A DNA stretch of 64,000 nt from Stackebrandtia endophytica (GTDB lineage Bacteria > Actinomycetota > Actinomycetes > Mycobacteriales > Micromonosporaceae): positions 248,001 through 312,000 of the forward strand of contig NZ_VFOW01000001.1 in NCBI RefSeq assembly GCF_006716355.1, written 5' to 3'. This document shows positions 28,122-37,823 of this stretch, in pieces (within the stretch, counting starts at the first letter, position 1; each line of letters opens with the position of its first letter). Below the pieces are notes generated by a model. That model made no database searches, was not told where the DNA came from, and worked only from the letters and a program-made list of their open reading frames with translations. A program made the translations under genes and the position numbers.

Positions 28122-29366
28122 ATGTGGAGTCGGCGAAAACTCGTCCTGGTGTCCGTCAGCGCCACCGCGCTGGTCACCGCGGGGTTGACCGCCTGCGGCA
28201 GCGGAGAAGACAACGCGACATTCGCACCCGCGGAAACCTCGCGGGCCACCGTCGCCCTCACGCCCGAAACCGGAGAGAAGAAGGCGCCGATCAGCACCGA
28301 AATCGGCATCACCGTCGCCGATGGCCAGGTCGCGGCGGTAGAGGTCACCAGTGACGCCGGCGATCCGGTCACCGGCGATCTGCGGCCCGACGGGTCGTCA
28401 TGGGTCCCCGCCGAGCCGCTGGAACCCGAGACCACCTACACAGCGACCGTGGAGGTCTTGGACGACAACCAGGTCCCGGCCACCGCCACCACGTCGTTCA
28501 CCACGATGGCTCAGCCGAAGGACCGGATGTCGGCCACGCTGTGGAACAAGTCGGGCTACGAATACGGCAACGCCATGCCCATCATGGTCGACTTCCCCGA
28601 CGACTTCGAGGTCCCGGAGAAGTATCGCGCAGAGGTGGAGAAACGCCTCTTCGTCGACAGTGACCCGCCGCAGCCGGGCGCGTGGCACTGGTTCAGCGGC
28701 AACCATCTCGAATACCGCCCACAGCAGTTCTGGGAGCCGGGTACGACCATCTCGGTGCGCGCCGCGCTGGACGGGGTACCGCTGGGTGAGGGCAAGTACG
28801 GCGAGAAGGACATCACCGAAACCGTGGCCATCGACTCCGTCACCCGGGTCGTCGAGATCGCCAACAAGGCCAAGGAGATGGTCGCCAAGGAGAACGGCAA
28901 GACGGTCAAGACCATGCCGATCAGCCTGGGTAAGTCCAGCACTCCGTCCTACTCGGGCACCATGACCATCATGGAGCAGTTGGAGCACACCATCTTCGAC
29001 ACCACCGCCGAGTGCGGCGGGCGCGTCCAGGGCGACAACTGTTACCGCACCCCGGTCGACTGGGCGCAGCGGTTGACGTGGAGCGGCCAGTTCATTCACT
29101 CCGCGCCGTGGTCGGTGGGTGACCAGGGCGTTCGTAACGTCTCGCACGGTTGCGTGAACGCCTCGCCGTCGGACTCGAAGTGGATCTTCGACTTCGCCAA
29201 GGTGGGTGACCCCGTCGTCATCACCGGTACCGAGGAGACACTGCCCTACGGCGACGGCTTCACCGCCTTCGACATGTCGTGGGAGGACTTCCTGCAGGGC
29301 AGCTACCTGCACAAGGCTCAAACCGGCGACGACTCCGGATCGGATGCCTCGGGCGAGTCGAACTGA
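28122..29366 (+). CDS. L,D-transpeptidase lipoprotein
   Basis: A 414-residue exported enzyme. It begins with a signal peptide and lipobox (TAGLTACGS), then an Ig-like domain (about 60-150), a second bacterial Ig-like region, and a C-terminal YkuD L,D-transpeptidase domain. The catalytic cysteine is in the SHGCVN motif, with HSAPWSVG before it supplying a conserved histidine. These enzymes make 3-3 cross-links in peptidoglycan, as M. tuberculosis LdtB does. ATG at 28122 is chosen because the signal peptide begins there. It is probably anchored on the outside of the membrane. A strong hairpin follows. Confidence 0.93.
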   Translation: MWSRRKLVLVSVSATALVTAGLTACGSGEDNATFAPAETSRATVALTPETGEKKAPISTEIGITVADGQVAAVEVTSDAGDPVTGDLRPDGSSWVPAEPLEPETTYTATVEVLDDNQVPATATTSFTTMAQPKDRMSATLWNKSGYEYGNAMPIMVDFPDDFEVPEKYRAEVEKRLFVDSDPPQPGAWHWFSGNHLEYRPQQFWEPGTTISVRAALDGVPLGEGKYGEKDITETVAIDSVTRVVEIANKAKEMVAKENGKTVKTMPISLGKSSTPSYSGTMTIMEQLEHTIFDTTAECGGRVQGDNCYRTPVDWAQRLTWSGQFIHSAPWSVGDQGVRNVSHGCVNASPSDSKWIFDFAKVGDPVVITGTEETLPYGDGFTAFDMSWEDFLQGSYLHKAQTGDDSGSDASGESN

Positions 29367-29371
29367 CCTCG

Positions 29372-29416
29372 GCGTCGCCGGGCCACGACCGCCTCACCGG
29401 TATGGCCCGGCGACGC
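29372..29416. terminator. Hairpin after the L,D-transpeptidase gene
   Basis: A 14-bp perfect stem (GCGTCGCCGGGCCA and its complement) with a 17-nt loop, beginning 5 bases after the stop. It serves the transpeptidase gene and, being symmetric, also the convergent DUF3800 gene (stop 29429). Confidence 0.75.
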
Positions 29417-29428
29417 TTCGCCCAACTA

Positions 29429-30430
29429 TCACCCGATCCACCGCCTAGCACCCCAGACGGATTCCGGATCGATGTACGGTCCCAGCAGATCGAGCAACTC
29501 GGCATCGCCGTCACCGACGGCATCGGCGTCGGCGATGGTGCGGATCGTGCCGGCCAGGATGTCGGCCAACTGCACCGGCGCGTTGACCGCCGACTCGACC
29601 AGTTCGACCCGGCGAAGGTGCCCCGATTCCGATGACTCCCCCACTACACGGGTCAGATCCGCCACCCGGTCCGGCGACAGCGTGTTCTGCCGGTCGTGGT
29701 GAATGACCACGTCATGATGATCGGCGCCCCAGTAGCGAACCGCCTGGACCAGGGCCGGAAGCAACGGATCCAGCGGAGACGTCCCGGATGTCGACGGCAG
29801 GTTCGACCGGAAGGTCTCGGCGACGGACCGACCACCGGCGAGTTTGACCGCGAGCCCGGCGGCCTCACCGGTCAACGCCTCCGCGACCGGGGACAGTGCA
29901 TCGAAGAACTCGGATACGACATCGGGCGTCTCGGGTCGTTCCTTCACCCTCATCAGTTCGTTGGCGGCGACCAGAAACCGCGGCCACATCGGGGAGCTCC
30001 GACCGTTGTCACGCAGCAGTCGCGCCATCGAGCGGGTCGCCTCGTCGCGTACGACGCGCCGTCCCAGCGGCCGCACCTCCTGATTGACCAGCAGGTCCAC
30101 CAGGCTTTCCAACAGATACCGGGTCTTGTCGATCAGAAACACCCGGCCGTGTCCGACCAGTGGACCCGTCGGCCCCAACAGCCAGACCAGGACACCACGA
30201 TGTTTACTGCGCATCAGGTGGTTGGCCTTGTACTCGGTCGCCGGTGAACGGATGCGACGCCGCAGCTCCCGGACGCATTCGGCGGCGGCGTCGACGGACA
30301 GATCGACACCGGCGTGCGCGAACGAGGTGGTTGACCCCTCGACGAGTTTCTCGCCCTCGTAACCCGATTCGTCGCAGGCGACCTCCACCCAGCCCGCAGC
30401 CGTCGCCGCCATACCGGATTGCGAAGTCAC
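29429..30430 (-). CDS. DUF3800-type protein (RNase H-like fold)
   Basis: A 333-residue soluble protein. The start VEVACDESGYEGEK contains the DESG acidic motif of the DUF3800 family, thought to have an RNase H-like nuclease fold; VFLIDKTRYLLESLVD and the acidic residues further on (VELVESAVNAPVQLADILAG) also fit. DUF3800 genes are often found in defence and mobile regions. The start is uncertain: GTG at 30430 is used, with an ATG at 30412 possible; neither has a strong ribosome binding site. It ends near the hairpin of the transpeptidase gene. Confidence 0.65.
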   Translation of the reverse strand: MTSQSGMAATAAGWVEVACDESGYEGEKLVEGSTTSFAHAGVDLSVDAAAECVRELRRRIRSPATEYKANHLMRSKHRGVLVWLLGPTGPLVGHGRVFLIDKTRYLLESLVDLLVNQEVRPLGRRVVRDEATRSMARLLRDNGRSSPMWPRFLVAANELMRVKERPETPDVVSEFFDALSPVAEALTGEAAGLAVKLAGGRSVAETFRSNLPSTSGTSPLDPLLPALVQAVRYWGADHHDVVIHHDRQNTLSPDRVADLTRVVGESSESGHLRRVELVESAVNAPVQLADILAGTIRTIADADAVGDGDAELLDLLGPYIDPESVWGARRWIG

Positions 30431-30505
30431 CTGCCCATGCTAAAGCCACCGTGTCGACGGCTCATTCGAATTATTTGGCCACCGACGCCACCGTGCGAAA
30501 ACGAA

Positions 30506-30534
30506 CCGGCCCCCGCACAGCAGGCGGGGGCCGG
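30506..30534. terminator. Terminator after yebC
   Basis: An 11-bp GC-rich stem (CCGGCCCCCGC/GCGGGGGCCGG) with a 7-nt loop, 17 bases after the yebC stop at 30552 on the minus strand. It closes the pdxT-yebC operon. Confidence 0.75.
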
Positions 30535-30551
30535 AGAGATCGACGTGACCG

Positions 30552-31307
30552 TTACGCGTCGATCTTCGCCATGACCTCATCGGATACGTCGAAGTTGGCC
30601 CACACGTTCTGAACGTCGTCGGAGTCCTCGAGAGCCTCGATCAGGCGCAGCACCTTTCGGGCGCCGTCCTCGTCCAGCGGGACTTCCACACTGGGCACGA
30701 AGCTGGCCTCGGCCGACTCGTAGTCGTTGCCGGCCTCCTGCAGCGCGGTGCGGACCGCCACCAGGTCGGTGGCCTCGCTGAGCACCTCGAAGGACTCACC
30801 CAGGTCGTTGACCTCTTCGGCGCCGGCGTCCAGGACGGCCATGAGGACGTCGTCCTCGGTGAGCTCATCGCTCTTGGGAACGATGACGACACCCTTACGA
30901 CTGAACATGTACGAGACACTGCCGGGGTCGGCCAGCTGGCCGCCGTTACGGGTCAAGGCGGTGCGGACTTCGGCGGCGGCCCGGTTGCGGTTGTCGGTCA
31001 GGCACTCGATGAGTACCGCGACACCACCGGGGGCGTAGCCCTCGTACATGATCGTCTGGTAGTCGACCCCGCCGCCGTCGGCTCCCGATCCACGCTTGAC
31101 AGCGCGGTCGATGTTGTCGTTGGGCACCGAGTTCTTCTTGGCCTTTTGAATGGCGTCGTAGAGAGTGGGGTTTCCTTCGGGGTCGCCACCACCGGTTTTA
31201 GCAGCGACTTCGACGTTCTTGATGAGCTTGGCGAAGAGTTTGCCGCGTTTCGCGTCGATGGCGGCCTTCTTGTGCTTAGTAGTTGCCCATTTGGAGTGGC
31301 CGCTCAT
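30552..31307 (-). CDS. yebC: YebC/PmpR family transcriptional regulator
   Basis: A 251-residue member of the highly conserved YebC/PmpR family: [22 protein letters not shown] at the start, [20 protein letters not shown] and the three-domain length are all standard. Family members act as DNA-binding regulators, and recent work links YebC to relief of ribosome stalling at proline runs. It is 46 bases downstream of pdxT in the same direction, as in M. tuberculosis (Rv2603c after Rv2604c). A terminator follows. Confidence 0.96.
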   Translation of the reverse strand: MSGHSKWATTKHKKAAIDAKRGKLFAKLIKNVEVAAKTGGGDPEGNPTLYDAIQKAKKNSVPNDNIDRAVKRGSGADGGGVDYQTIMYEGYAPGGVAVLIECLTDNRNRAAAEVRTALTRNGGQLADPGSVSYMFSRKGVVIVPKSDELTEDDVLMAVLDAGAEEVNDLGESFEVLSEATDLVAVRTALQEAGNDYESAEASFVPSVEVPLDEDGARKVLRLIEALEDSDDVQNVWANFDVSDEVMAKIDA

Positions 31308-31353
31308 CAGTCCTCTTTCTTCTCGATGCCAGCTGTTGCGGTGACCGTGACGG

Positions 31354-31950
31354 TCACGCGTTACGCACCAGATCGACGAAGGCCCGGTGGACCCGCAAAT
31401 CCCCCGTCACCTCAGGATGGAAAGCGGTCGCCATCACGTTTCCGGCGCGCACCGCGACGATCTTACCGTCCGCCGGTCCCCCGGTTATCCGCCCGACCAC
31501 CTCGACCCCGTCTCCGACCCGCTCCGCCCACGGCGCACGGATGAACACGGTGCGAAACGGTCCGCCGTCGATTCCGTCGAGAACCACGTCCGTCTCGAAG
31601 GAGTCGACCTGGCGACCGAAGGCGTTCCGGCGGACGGTCATGTCGATCGCCGACAGGACCTCCTGGTCGTCGCGTCCGTCGAGCACCTCGGTGGCCAGCA
31701 TGATCATCCCCGCGCAGGAACCGTAGGCGGGCATTCCCGCCGCCAACCGTTCCCGCAGCGGGGCGAGCAGGTCGAAGGCCACCAACAGCTTGCTGATCGT
31801 GGTGGACTCGCCACCGGGCATCACCAACGCGTCGACCTGAGCGAGTTCGGCGGGACGGCGCACCGGCACCGCGGTCACCGACAGTCTCTCCAGGGCACCG
31901 ATGTGTTCGGCGACGTCACCCTGCAGCGACAAGACACCAATTCTGGGCAT
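31354..31950 (-). CDS. pdxT: Pyridoxal 5'-phosphate synthase glutaminase subunit
   Basis: A 198-residue class I glutamine amidotransferase-like subunit. PGGEST is at 45-50, the nucleophile C79 is in GSCAGM, and FHPEVT carries the catalytic histidine and glutamate near 178. It releases ammonia from glutamine and passes it to PdxS for PLP synthesis. GAAAGGGGG lies before the ATG at 31950; the frame extends upstream without a site. Normally it follows pdxS; here pdxS is 12 kb away at 43.8 kb. The promoter region is shared with the divergent GH64 gene and contains a TetR operator. Confidence 0.95.
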   Translation of the reverse strand: MPRIGVLSLQGDVAEHIGALERLSVTAVPVRRPAELAQVDALVMPGGESTTISKLLVAFDLLAPLRERLAAGMPAYGSCAGMIMLATEVLDGRDDQEVLSAIDMTVRRNAFGRQVDSFETDVVLDGIDGGPFRTVFIRAPWAERVGDGVEVVGRITGGPADGKIVAVRAGNVMATAFHPEVTGDLRVHRAFVDLVRNA

Positions 31951-32044
31951 GACGCCCCCTTTCCGCGGCGAATGTATCCGGTGGTCACCCCCGAGACGGA
32001 GCGGTTCGTTCGACGGGCCGCACTGAAAACTACGGGACCATAGG

Positions 32045-32064
32045 CTTACTAACTTGTCAGTAAG
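32045..32064. promoter_or_regulatory. TetR operator O1 (GH64/pdxT intergenic region)
   Basis: An interrupted palindrome with half-sites CTTACTAAC and GTCAGTAAG separated by TT, 67 bases upstream of the GH64 ATG. It matches the sites before the GH3 gene and before tetR in both sequence and length. Assignment to the TetR protein of this cluster is inference. Confidence 0.8.
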
Positions 32065-32131
32065 TGTGTTAACGTGACGCACACCGCAATCACCAAACCG
32101 ATCACAAACATCGATACATTTGGAGATCTAT

Positions 32132-33340
32132 ATGGTTTCCCGACGCACCATCCTCGCCTCCGCGTCGCTGGGGGCCCTGACCACTCCGATGTGGCTTCCC
32201 GGCACCGCCACCTCCCGACCCACGATCACCGCCCCCGAGACCTGCGAACTCGCGCTGGAGAACCACGGCGGCGGCAACCTCAACGCCTACGTCACCGGAC
32301 GCGAGTTCGGCACCGACCGCATGGTGCTGCTTCGGGCCGACAGCAGTCTCTACTACCTGGAGGAACCCGGCGCCCCCAACACGCCGCTGCCGGTGGACTG
32401 CTCCATCCCGGTAGGCGACTCCACGGTTCTGACCCTGCCGCGCATGTACGGCGCCAGGATCTACTTCGTCCGAGACGACACGCTGAACTTCTTCGTCAAT
32501 CCCGGGCCGGCACTGGTCGAACCGGCCTTCGCCACCCCGGAGGACTCGAACTACGCCAAGATCTGGTCCTTCGCCGAGTTCACGTTCAACGACTTCCAGA
32601 TATTCGTCAACATCTCCTATGTGGATCTGGTGACCGCGCTGCCGATCGGGCTGACGCTGGTCGGCAATGAGACCCACACCGTGGCGAAACTGCCCGACGG
32701 AGCCGTCGACCGGATCGCCGACGAGCTGGTGGCACAGGCCGCCGCCGACGGGCAGCCGTGGGATCAACTCGTACTGCGCAACGACGCCGGCACCGTCCTG
32801 CGCGCGGTGTCCCCGCAATCGGTCATGGCGCCCTACTTCGACCGTCCCGACGAAATGCCGTTCCGCGACCATTGGACCGCCTACATAGATCAGGTGTGGG
32901 ACAAGTACCGCAGCACCGACCTCTCCGTCGACATCCAGGGCGGCGGCGGTGTGTTCACCGGTCGGGTCGACGGCGACGTCCTCACCTTCACCAACGGGCA
33001 CACCTTCGTCAAACCGGTCTCACGGGACATCTTCACCTGCAACCACGGCCCCTTCACCAACAACCCGGGCGATCCCGATGCCAAGAAGGGCATCCTGGCC
33101 CGGTTGGCGGCGGCCTTCAACCGAACGACCATTCTGGACGTGGCCGATCAACCGAACGGTGCCACCGCCGACGACTACTACCAACATGACGGCACGAACC
33201 ATTGGGCCAGGGCCGTTCATCAGCACTCCCCCATCGGTTACGCATTCCCCTACGACGACGTGCGCCCCGACGGTCAACCCGACGAATCGGGCGCCGCGCA
33301 CGATGAGAATCCACAGCGGTTGACCATCCACGCCGGATAG
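32132..33340 (+). CDS. GH64 endo-beta-1,3-glucanase, Tat-exported
   Basis: A 402-residue secreted glycoside hydrolase family 64 enzyme (laminaripentaose-producing type). The N-terminus MVSRRTILASASLGAL is a twin-arginine signal peptide. The family is recognised from WSFAEFTFND and ISYVDLVTALPIGL (the Glu and Asp expected to be catalytic), CNHGPFTNNPG and PIGYAFPYDDV. It cuts long beta-1,3-glucan chains such as fungal cell-wall glucan, laminarin or callose. ATG at 32132 is used because GGAG is 7 bases before it. It is controlled by the operator at 32045 and followed by a 15-bp terminator; its products should be taken up by the ABC importer downstream. Confidence 0.9.
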   Translation: MVSRRTILASASLGALTTPMWLPGTATSRPTITAPETCELALENHGGGNLNAYVTGREFGTDRMVLLRADSSLYYLEEPGAPNTPLPVDCSIPVGDSTVLTLPRMYGARIYFVRDDTLNFFVNPGPALVEPAFATPEDSNYAKIWSFAEFTFNDFQIFVNISYVDLVTALPIGLTLVGNETHTVAKLPDGAVDRIADELVAQAAADGQPWDQLVLRNDAGTVLRAVSPQSVMAPYFDRPDEMPFRDHWTAYIDQVWDKYRSTDLSVDIQGGGGVFTGRVDGDVLTFTNGHTFVKPVSRDIFTCNHGPFTNNPGDPDAKKGILARLAAAFNRTTILDVADQPNGATADDYYQHDGTNHWARAVHQHSPIGYAFPYDDVRPDGQPDESGAAHDENPQRLTIHAG

Positions 33341-33347
33341 TCGCCGA

Positions 33348-33386
33348 CGGATGGGCCGGACCAGGTTGACGGGTCCGGCCCATCCG
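33348..33386 (+). terminator. Terminator after the GH64 gene
   Basis: A perfect 15-bp stem (CGGATGGGCCGGACC and complement) with a 9-nt loop, 7 bases after the GH64 stop. It separates GH64 from the GH3-led operon, so the two are transcribed from different promoters. Confidence 0.8.
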
Positions 33387-33537
33387 TGCGTCGCCATTCG
33401 ACGACGGGGGGTTTCGCCATCGGGCCAATTCATGCCATGCTCACCCATACCCGTCGAAGTCCGACCGCCGCATTCCCCCGGGGCGCTTCGGTATCGCCCT
33501 CCCGTCTCAGTTCGAGACCCAATCGCAATCTTTCGCA

Positions 33538-33557
33538 CTTACTGACTTGTCAGTAAG
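33538..33557. promoter_or_regulatory. TetR operator O2 (before the GH3 gene)
   Basis: Half-sites CTTACTGAC and GTCAGTAAG are exact inverse complements separated by TT, the most symmetric of the three copies. It lies 52 bases upstream of the GH3 start codon (33610) and probably overlaps the promoter of the glucosidase/ABC operon. Confidence 0.85.
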
Positions 33558-33609
33558 CTTGCTACGATCAGCGCGATATGTGACCCGCCTTACTCCCCCA
33601 GGAGGCCAC

Positions 33610-36051
33610 GTGACAGCACCCGAAGCCGCCACGGTCGAGTCCACAATCAACCATCAACTCGCCGGACTGAGCCTGGCGGACAAGGTCCGGATACTCACCG
33701 GCTCCGGCCCGTGGACACTGCATCCCCTGCCCTCCATCAAATTGCGCCCCATCGCGATGGGCGACGGCCCCGCCGGAATCCGCGGCGTCACCGATCAACC
33801 CACCGAGACCGGCGCCTCCTTTCCGTCTCCCACCGCATTGGCGGCCACCTGGGACCTGAACCTGGCGACCCGATTGGGCGGCCTGTTCGCCGCCGAGGCC
33901 CGTCGCCACAACGTTGACGTGGTGTTGGCGCCGGTGGTGAACCTGCAACGCACCCCGGTGGGCGGACGGCACTTCGAGTGCTTCTCCGAAGACCCGTACC
34001 TGACCGGGGCCGTATCCGGGGCGTTGGTGACCGCGATCCAGGCGACCGGGGTCGCCGCGTGCGCCAAGCACTTCATCGCCAACGACTCCGAGACCGCGCG
34101 AACCGAGTACGTGGCGCACATCGACGAACGCGCGCTGCGCGAGGTGTACCTGGCACCGTTCGAAACACTGGTCACCGAATGTGGTGTGTGGACGGTCATG
34201 GCGGCCTACAACGGACTGCTGCTGGGCGGGGACGACTCCAGCGCGACCGAGCACCATGGACTGCTGACCGGACTGCTGAAGGAGGAGTGGGGTTTCGACG
34301 GGGCCGTCATCAGCGACTGGACCGCCGCGAACACCACCGCACGCACCGCCAACGCGGGTCTGGACGTGGTCATGCCGGGCCCGGGAGGGCCGTGGGAGCT
34401 GTCGCTGCACAAGGCGGTGCTTCAAGGCGAGGTCGCCGAGGAGGTCGTCGACGACAAGGTGCGCCGCATCCTTCGGCTGGCGCATCGGGTGGGCGCCGTC
34501 GGTGATCCCGCCCCCGTCGATTCCGTCGACACCCGCGCACTGCTTCGGGAGTTGGGTGCCCGCTCCACGGTGGTCCTCAAGGACGATCGCGAGCTGATCC
34601 CGCGTCGCGCGGCCGACGTCAAGCGGCTGGCGCTCATCGGTCCCAACGCGGTCGACACGTTCTTCCAGGGCGGTGGCAGCGCCCACGTCAATCCCGATCA
34701 CCTGGTGACGCCCCACCAGGGTCTACGGGCCGCGCTACCGGGCGACACCGTCATCACCGTCTGCCGAGGCGGGTACGCCCGTCCGCACGAACCCGATCTC
34801 GACCCGGCTCGGCTGGTCGAGACGGGTGCTCCGATGCTCGATCTGTTGGACGGCTCCGGCGAGGTCGTCGATTCCATACCGATCGGCGGAGGTTGGGCAC
34901 GCGGACTGGGCGCCGACGCCGCCTCGGCCCGACTGCGTGCCCGTATCCACCTGTCGGAGCCGGGACGCCACTGGTTGGGCGTGGGCACCGTCGGCACGTT
35001 CACCGTCCGCATCGACGGTCGGACCGTCGCCGACGGAGATGTACCGGCGGGGCACGACGTGGTCCTCGATTCCAGCGTCAACGCGCCGCCCTCGCACGGC
35101 GGGTACGTCGAGATCACCGAACCGCGAGACGTCCTGTTGGAGGCCGACCTCCAGATCATCGAGGCGTGGGGACACGGTCGATTCGCCCGTGCCGTGATGC
35201 GCCACCGCGAACCGGGCGCCGACATCGACCAGGAGATCGCCGAAGCCGTTGAGGCGGCCGTCGCGGCCGATGTCGCGGTCGTCATGGTCGGCACCAACAG
35301 CGAGATCGAATCCGAGGGATTCGATCGACCCGATCTCGATCTGCCGGGTCGACAGGATGAACTGATCAGGCAGGTCTGCCGTGCCAATCCGAACACCATC
35401 GTGGTCGTCAACGCCGGTGCCCCGGTCCTGTTGCCCTGGTTGGACGAGGTGTCCACGGTGATCTGGACCTGGTTCCCGGGGCAGGAATGCGGCGATGCGC
35501 TTGCCGATGTCCTCTTCGGTCGCACCGAGCCCTCCGGGCGACTTCCGTGGACGCTTCCGGCCTCGCACCAACAGGTGCCCATCCCCAACGCGATCCCCGT
35601 CGACGGAGTGGTCGACTACCGGGAGGGAATCCACATCGGATACCGCGGTTATCTGAAAGACGATCTGGTTCCGGCGGCGCCGTTCGGACACGGCATGGGC
35701 TGGACCCGGTGGAACTACGACGACATCGACATCCACACATCCGACACCGAGGTCACCGCGTCGGTGACGGTGTCCAACGTCGGCCCCCGGCACGGCCACG
35801 AAACCGTTCAGGCCTATCTGGAGTTTCACGGGGACGGCCCGGAACGTCCTGCCAGGTGGCTGGCGGGGTTCGCGGTCGTCGACGCCGCCCCTGGCGAGAC
35901 CACCACGGCCTCGATTCGCATTCCCGCGCGTGCCTTCCAGGTGTGGGACCCCGACTCGGCCGGATGGCAGACCCCATCGGGCACCTACGTCCTCCAGGTA
36001 GGACGTTCCGTTTCGGACATCCGGTTCACCCGAGACACCCCACATCCGTGA
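33610..36051 (+). CDS. GH3 beta-glucosidase, PA14-containing, cytoplasmic
   Basis: An 813-residue glycoside hydrolase family 3 enzyme. The N-terminal (beta/alpha)8 domain has KHFIANDSE and the nucleophile aspartate in VISDW (about 236). The (alpha/beta)6 domain has GFDRPDLDLPGRQ near 570 with the preceding Glu as likely acid/base. A PA14-like insert fills about 400-520 and a fibronectin-III-like domain ends the protein. No signal peptide, so it acts on imported beta-glucosides. GTG at 33610 is used because AGGAGG precedes it. It heads the operon with the ABC importer and tetR. Confidence 0.92.
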   Translation: MTAPEAATVESTINHQLAGLSLADKVRILTGSGPWTLHPLPSIKLRPIAMGDGPAGIRGVTDQPTETGASFPSPTALAATWDLNLATRLGGLFAAEARRHNVDVVLAPVVNLQRTPVGGRHFECFSEDPYLTGAVSGALVTAIQATGVAACAKHFIANDSETARTEYVAHIDERALREVYLAPFETLVTECGVWTVMAAYNGLLLGGDDSSATEHHGLLTGLLKEEWGFDGAVISDWTAANTTARTANAGLDVVMPGPGGPWELSLHKAVLQGEVAEEVVDDKVRRILRLAHRVGAVGDPAPVDSVDTRALLRELGARSTVVLKDDRELIPRRAADVKRLALIGPNAVDTFFQGGGSAHVNPDHLVTPHQGLRAALPGDTVITVCRGGYARPHEPDLDPARLVETGAPMLDLLDGSGEVVDSIPIGGGWARGLGADAASARLRARIHLSEPGRHWLGVGTVGTFTVRIDGRTVADGDVPAGHDVVLDSSVNAPPSHGGYVEITEPRDVLLEADLQIIEAWGHGRFARAVMRHREPGADIDQEIAEAVEAAVAADVAVVMVGTNSEIESEGFDRPDLDLPGRQDELIRQVCRANPNTIVVVNAGAPVLLPWLDEVSTVIWTWFPGQECGDALADVLFGRTEPSGRLPWTLPASHQQVPIPNAIPVDGVVDYREGIHIGYRGYLKDDLVPAAPFGHGMGWTRWNYDDIDIHTSDTEVTASVTVSNVGPRHGHETVQAYLEFHGDGPERPARWLAGFAVVDAAPGETTTASIRIPARAFQVWDPDSAGWQTPSGTYVLQVGRSVSDIRFTRDTPHP

Positions 36052-36088
36052 CCCGCTTACCCCTATGCCTCGGTAAGGAGACCCCCTC

Positions 36089-37732
36089 ATGAGACGACGC
36101 ACGATATTCAAGCTCCTGGGCGGAGCCGGTGCCGCAACCTTCCTCGCCTCCTGCGGCGACGGTGGCGGTGGCGCCGCCCGCGTGCTGACCGTGGGCCTGC
36201 CCAACGGCGCGCTCACCGAGAACCACAACCCGTTCATGCCCGACTCCGCCGCCAACAAACTCGGGTACCGGTGGCTGATATACGAACCGTTGGCGCAGGT
36301 CAACATGATCGCGCCCGACTCCGACCCGACACCGTGGCTGGCCACCGCGTGGACTTGGAACGAGGACTACACCAGCATCGAGCTGACGATCCGCAATGAC
36401 ATCACTTGGACCGACGGCAAACCGCTCACACCCGACGACGTCGCGTTCACGTTCAATCTGCTGCGCGACAACGACGCGCTGAACACCGAGGCACTGCCGT
36501 TCGTCGAGGCCACCGCCGCCGGCGACGTCGTGACCGTTGGCTTCGAGACCCCGCAGTTCATCAACCAGGGCAAGGTGCTGGCGAGTATGGTGCTGCCGCA
36601 GCACGTCTGGGCTGCCATGGACGACCCGTCGACCGACATCAACCTCGATCCGGTCGGTAGTGGGCCGTACGTGCTCAAAAGCTGGACCACCCAGGTCGTC
36701 ACCCTCGAACCCAACACCGAGTACTGGGGTGGGAAGCCCGAAATCCCCGAGATCCGGTTCACCTCGTACAACGACAACAACGCTCAGACCACCGCACTGG
36801 CCAACGGGGAATGCCAGTGGTCCTATGTATTCATCCCCGACTACCAGAAGATCTACATCGACAAGGATCCGCAGAACCATCACCTCTGGTTCCCCTCGGG
36901 ACTGGGCATCCACGGTCTGTGGATCAACCACGCCCGCCCGCCGTTCGACAACCTCGCGCTACGCCGGGCCATGAACATGGTGATCGACCGGGTCATGGTT
37001 CACGAGATCGGCGAGTCCGGTCTGTATCCGTTGGTGGACAATCTGACCGGAATTCCACGCCCCGCCGGTGACGCCTTCATCGCACCGGAGTATCGGGACG
37101 CCACCCACCAGGTCGATGTCGACGGGGCCCGGTCCATCCTGGAGGAGGCCGACTTCGACTGGGATGCCGACGGCAACCTGCTGACGCCCGACGGCGATCC
37201 GGTGACGATGGTGCTCTGCGATCCCGCCGGCTGGTCGGACTACCTGGCGTCGCTGGCCATCATCGCCGACAACCTCAAGGTGATCGGTATCCAGGCCACC
37301 GTGGACGCCCTCGAACCCGACGTCTGGTTCGACGCGATCGCGGTGGGCGACTTCGACGGCATGCTGCACTGGACGGCCACCGGGGTCACCCCGTACGAGA
37401 TCTTCGCCAACTGCATGGACCAGGCCTACTACAAGGAGCTCGGCGAGTCGGCATCCTGGAACTTCGGCCGGTTCGACAGCCCTGAGGCAACCGAGGCGCT
37501 GCGCGACTACGCCGCGACCGTCGACGACGAGGTCCGCGACAAGGCGATGGCCACTCTGCAGCGAATCATGGTCGAGGAGGTTCCCATGATTCCGCTGGTG
37601 GCGGGACCGATCGGTGCCCAGTACTCCACCAAGCACTGGGTGGGATGGCCCAGTGAGGACGATCCATATGCGATGCCGCAGCCGACGCAACCTAGCATGT
37701 CGCAGATCGTCATGCGGCTCAAACCTGCCTGA
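36089..37732 (+). CDS. ABC importer substrate-binding lipoprotein, family 5 (Opp/Dpp type)
   Basis: A 547-residue extracellular solute-binding protein of the Opp/Dpp family 5, a family that also includes oligosaccharide (cellobiose and laminaribiose) binders. The N-terminus [14 protein letters not shown] is a Tat-like signal ending in lipobox FLASC. It should bind the oligosaccharides released by GH64 and pass them to the permeases; the exact ligand is not readable from the sequence. AAGGAG precedes the ATG. A strong hairpin lies between it and the ATPase gene, likely to let it be made in excess. Confidence 0.88.
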   Translation: MRRRTIFKLLGGAGAATFLASCGDGGGGAARVLTVGLPNGALTENHNPFMPDSAANKLGYRWLIYEPLAQVNMIAPDSDPTPWLATAWTWNEDYTSIELTIRNDITWTDGKPLTPDDVAFTFNLLRDNDALNTEALPFVEATAAGDVVTVGFETPQFINQGKVLASMVLPQHVWAAMDDPSTDINLDPVGSGPYVLKSWTTQVVTLEPNTEYWGGKPEIPEIRFTSYNDNNAQTTALANGECQWSYVFIPDYQKIYIDKDPQNHHLWFPSGLGIHGLWINHARPPFDNLALRRAMNMVIDRVMVHEIGESGLYPLVDNLTGIPRPAGDAFIAPEYRDATHQVDVDGARSILEEADFDWDADGNLLTPDGDPVTMVLCDPAGWSDYLASLAIIADNLKVIGIQATVDALEPDVWFDAIAVGDFDGMLHWTATGVTPYEIFANCMDQAYYKELGESASWNFGRFDSPEATEALRDYAATVDDEVRDKAMATLQRIMVEEVPMIPLVAGPIGAQYSTKHWVGWPSEDDPYAMPQPTQPSMSQIVMRLKPA

Positions 37733-37737
37733 TTCGT

Positions 37738-37767
37738 CGCCCGACCCGGTCGCGACCGGGTCGGGCG
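37738..37767 (+). terminator. Attenuator hairpin between binding protein and ATPase genes
   Basis: A perfect 30-base palindrome: arms CGCCCGACCCGGTCG and its complement with no loop spacer, 5 bases after the binding-protein stop. It probably stops part of the transcripts, as is common in importer operons where the binding protein is needed in excess. Confidence 0.65.
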
Positions 37768-37823
37768 GCGGAGCGTCCGCGTGGACCTCTTCGGTTCTCC
37801 CCTCTTCGACCGATGGATTGCCC

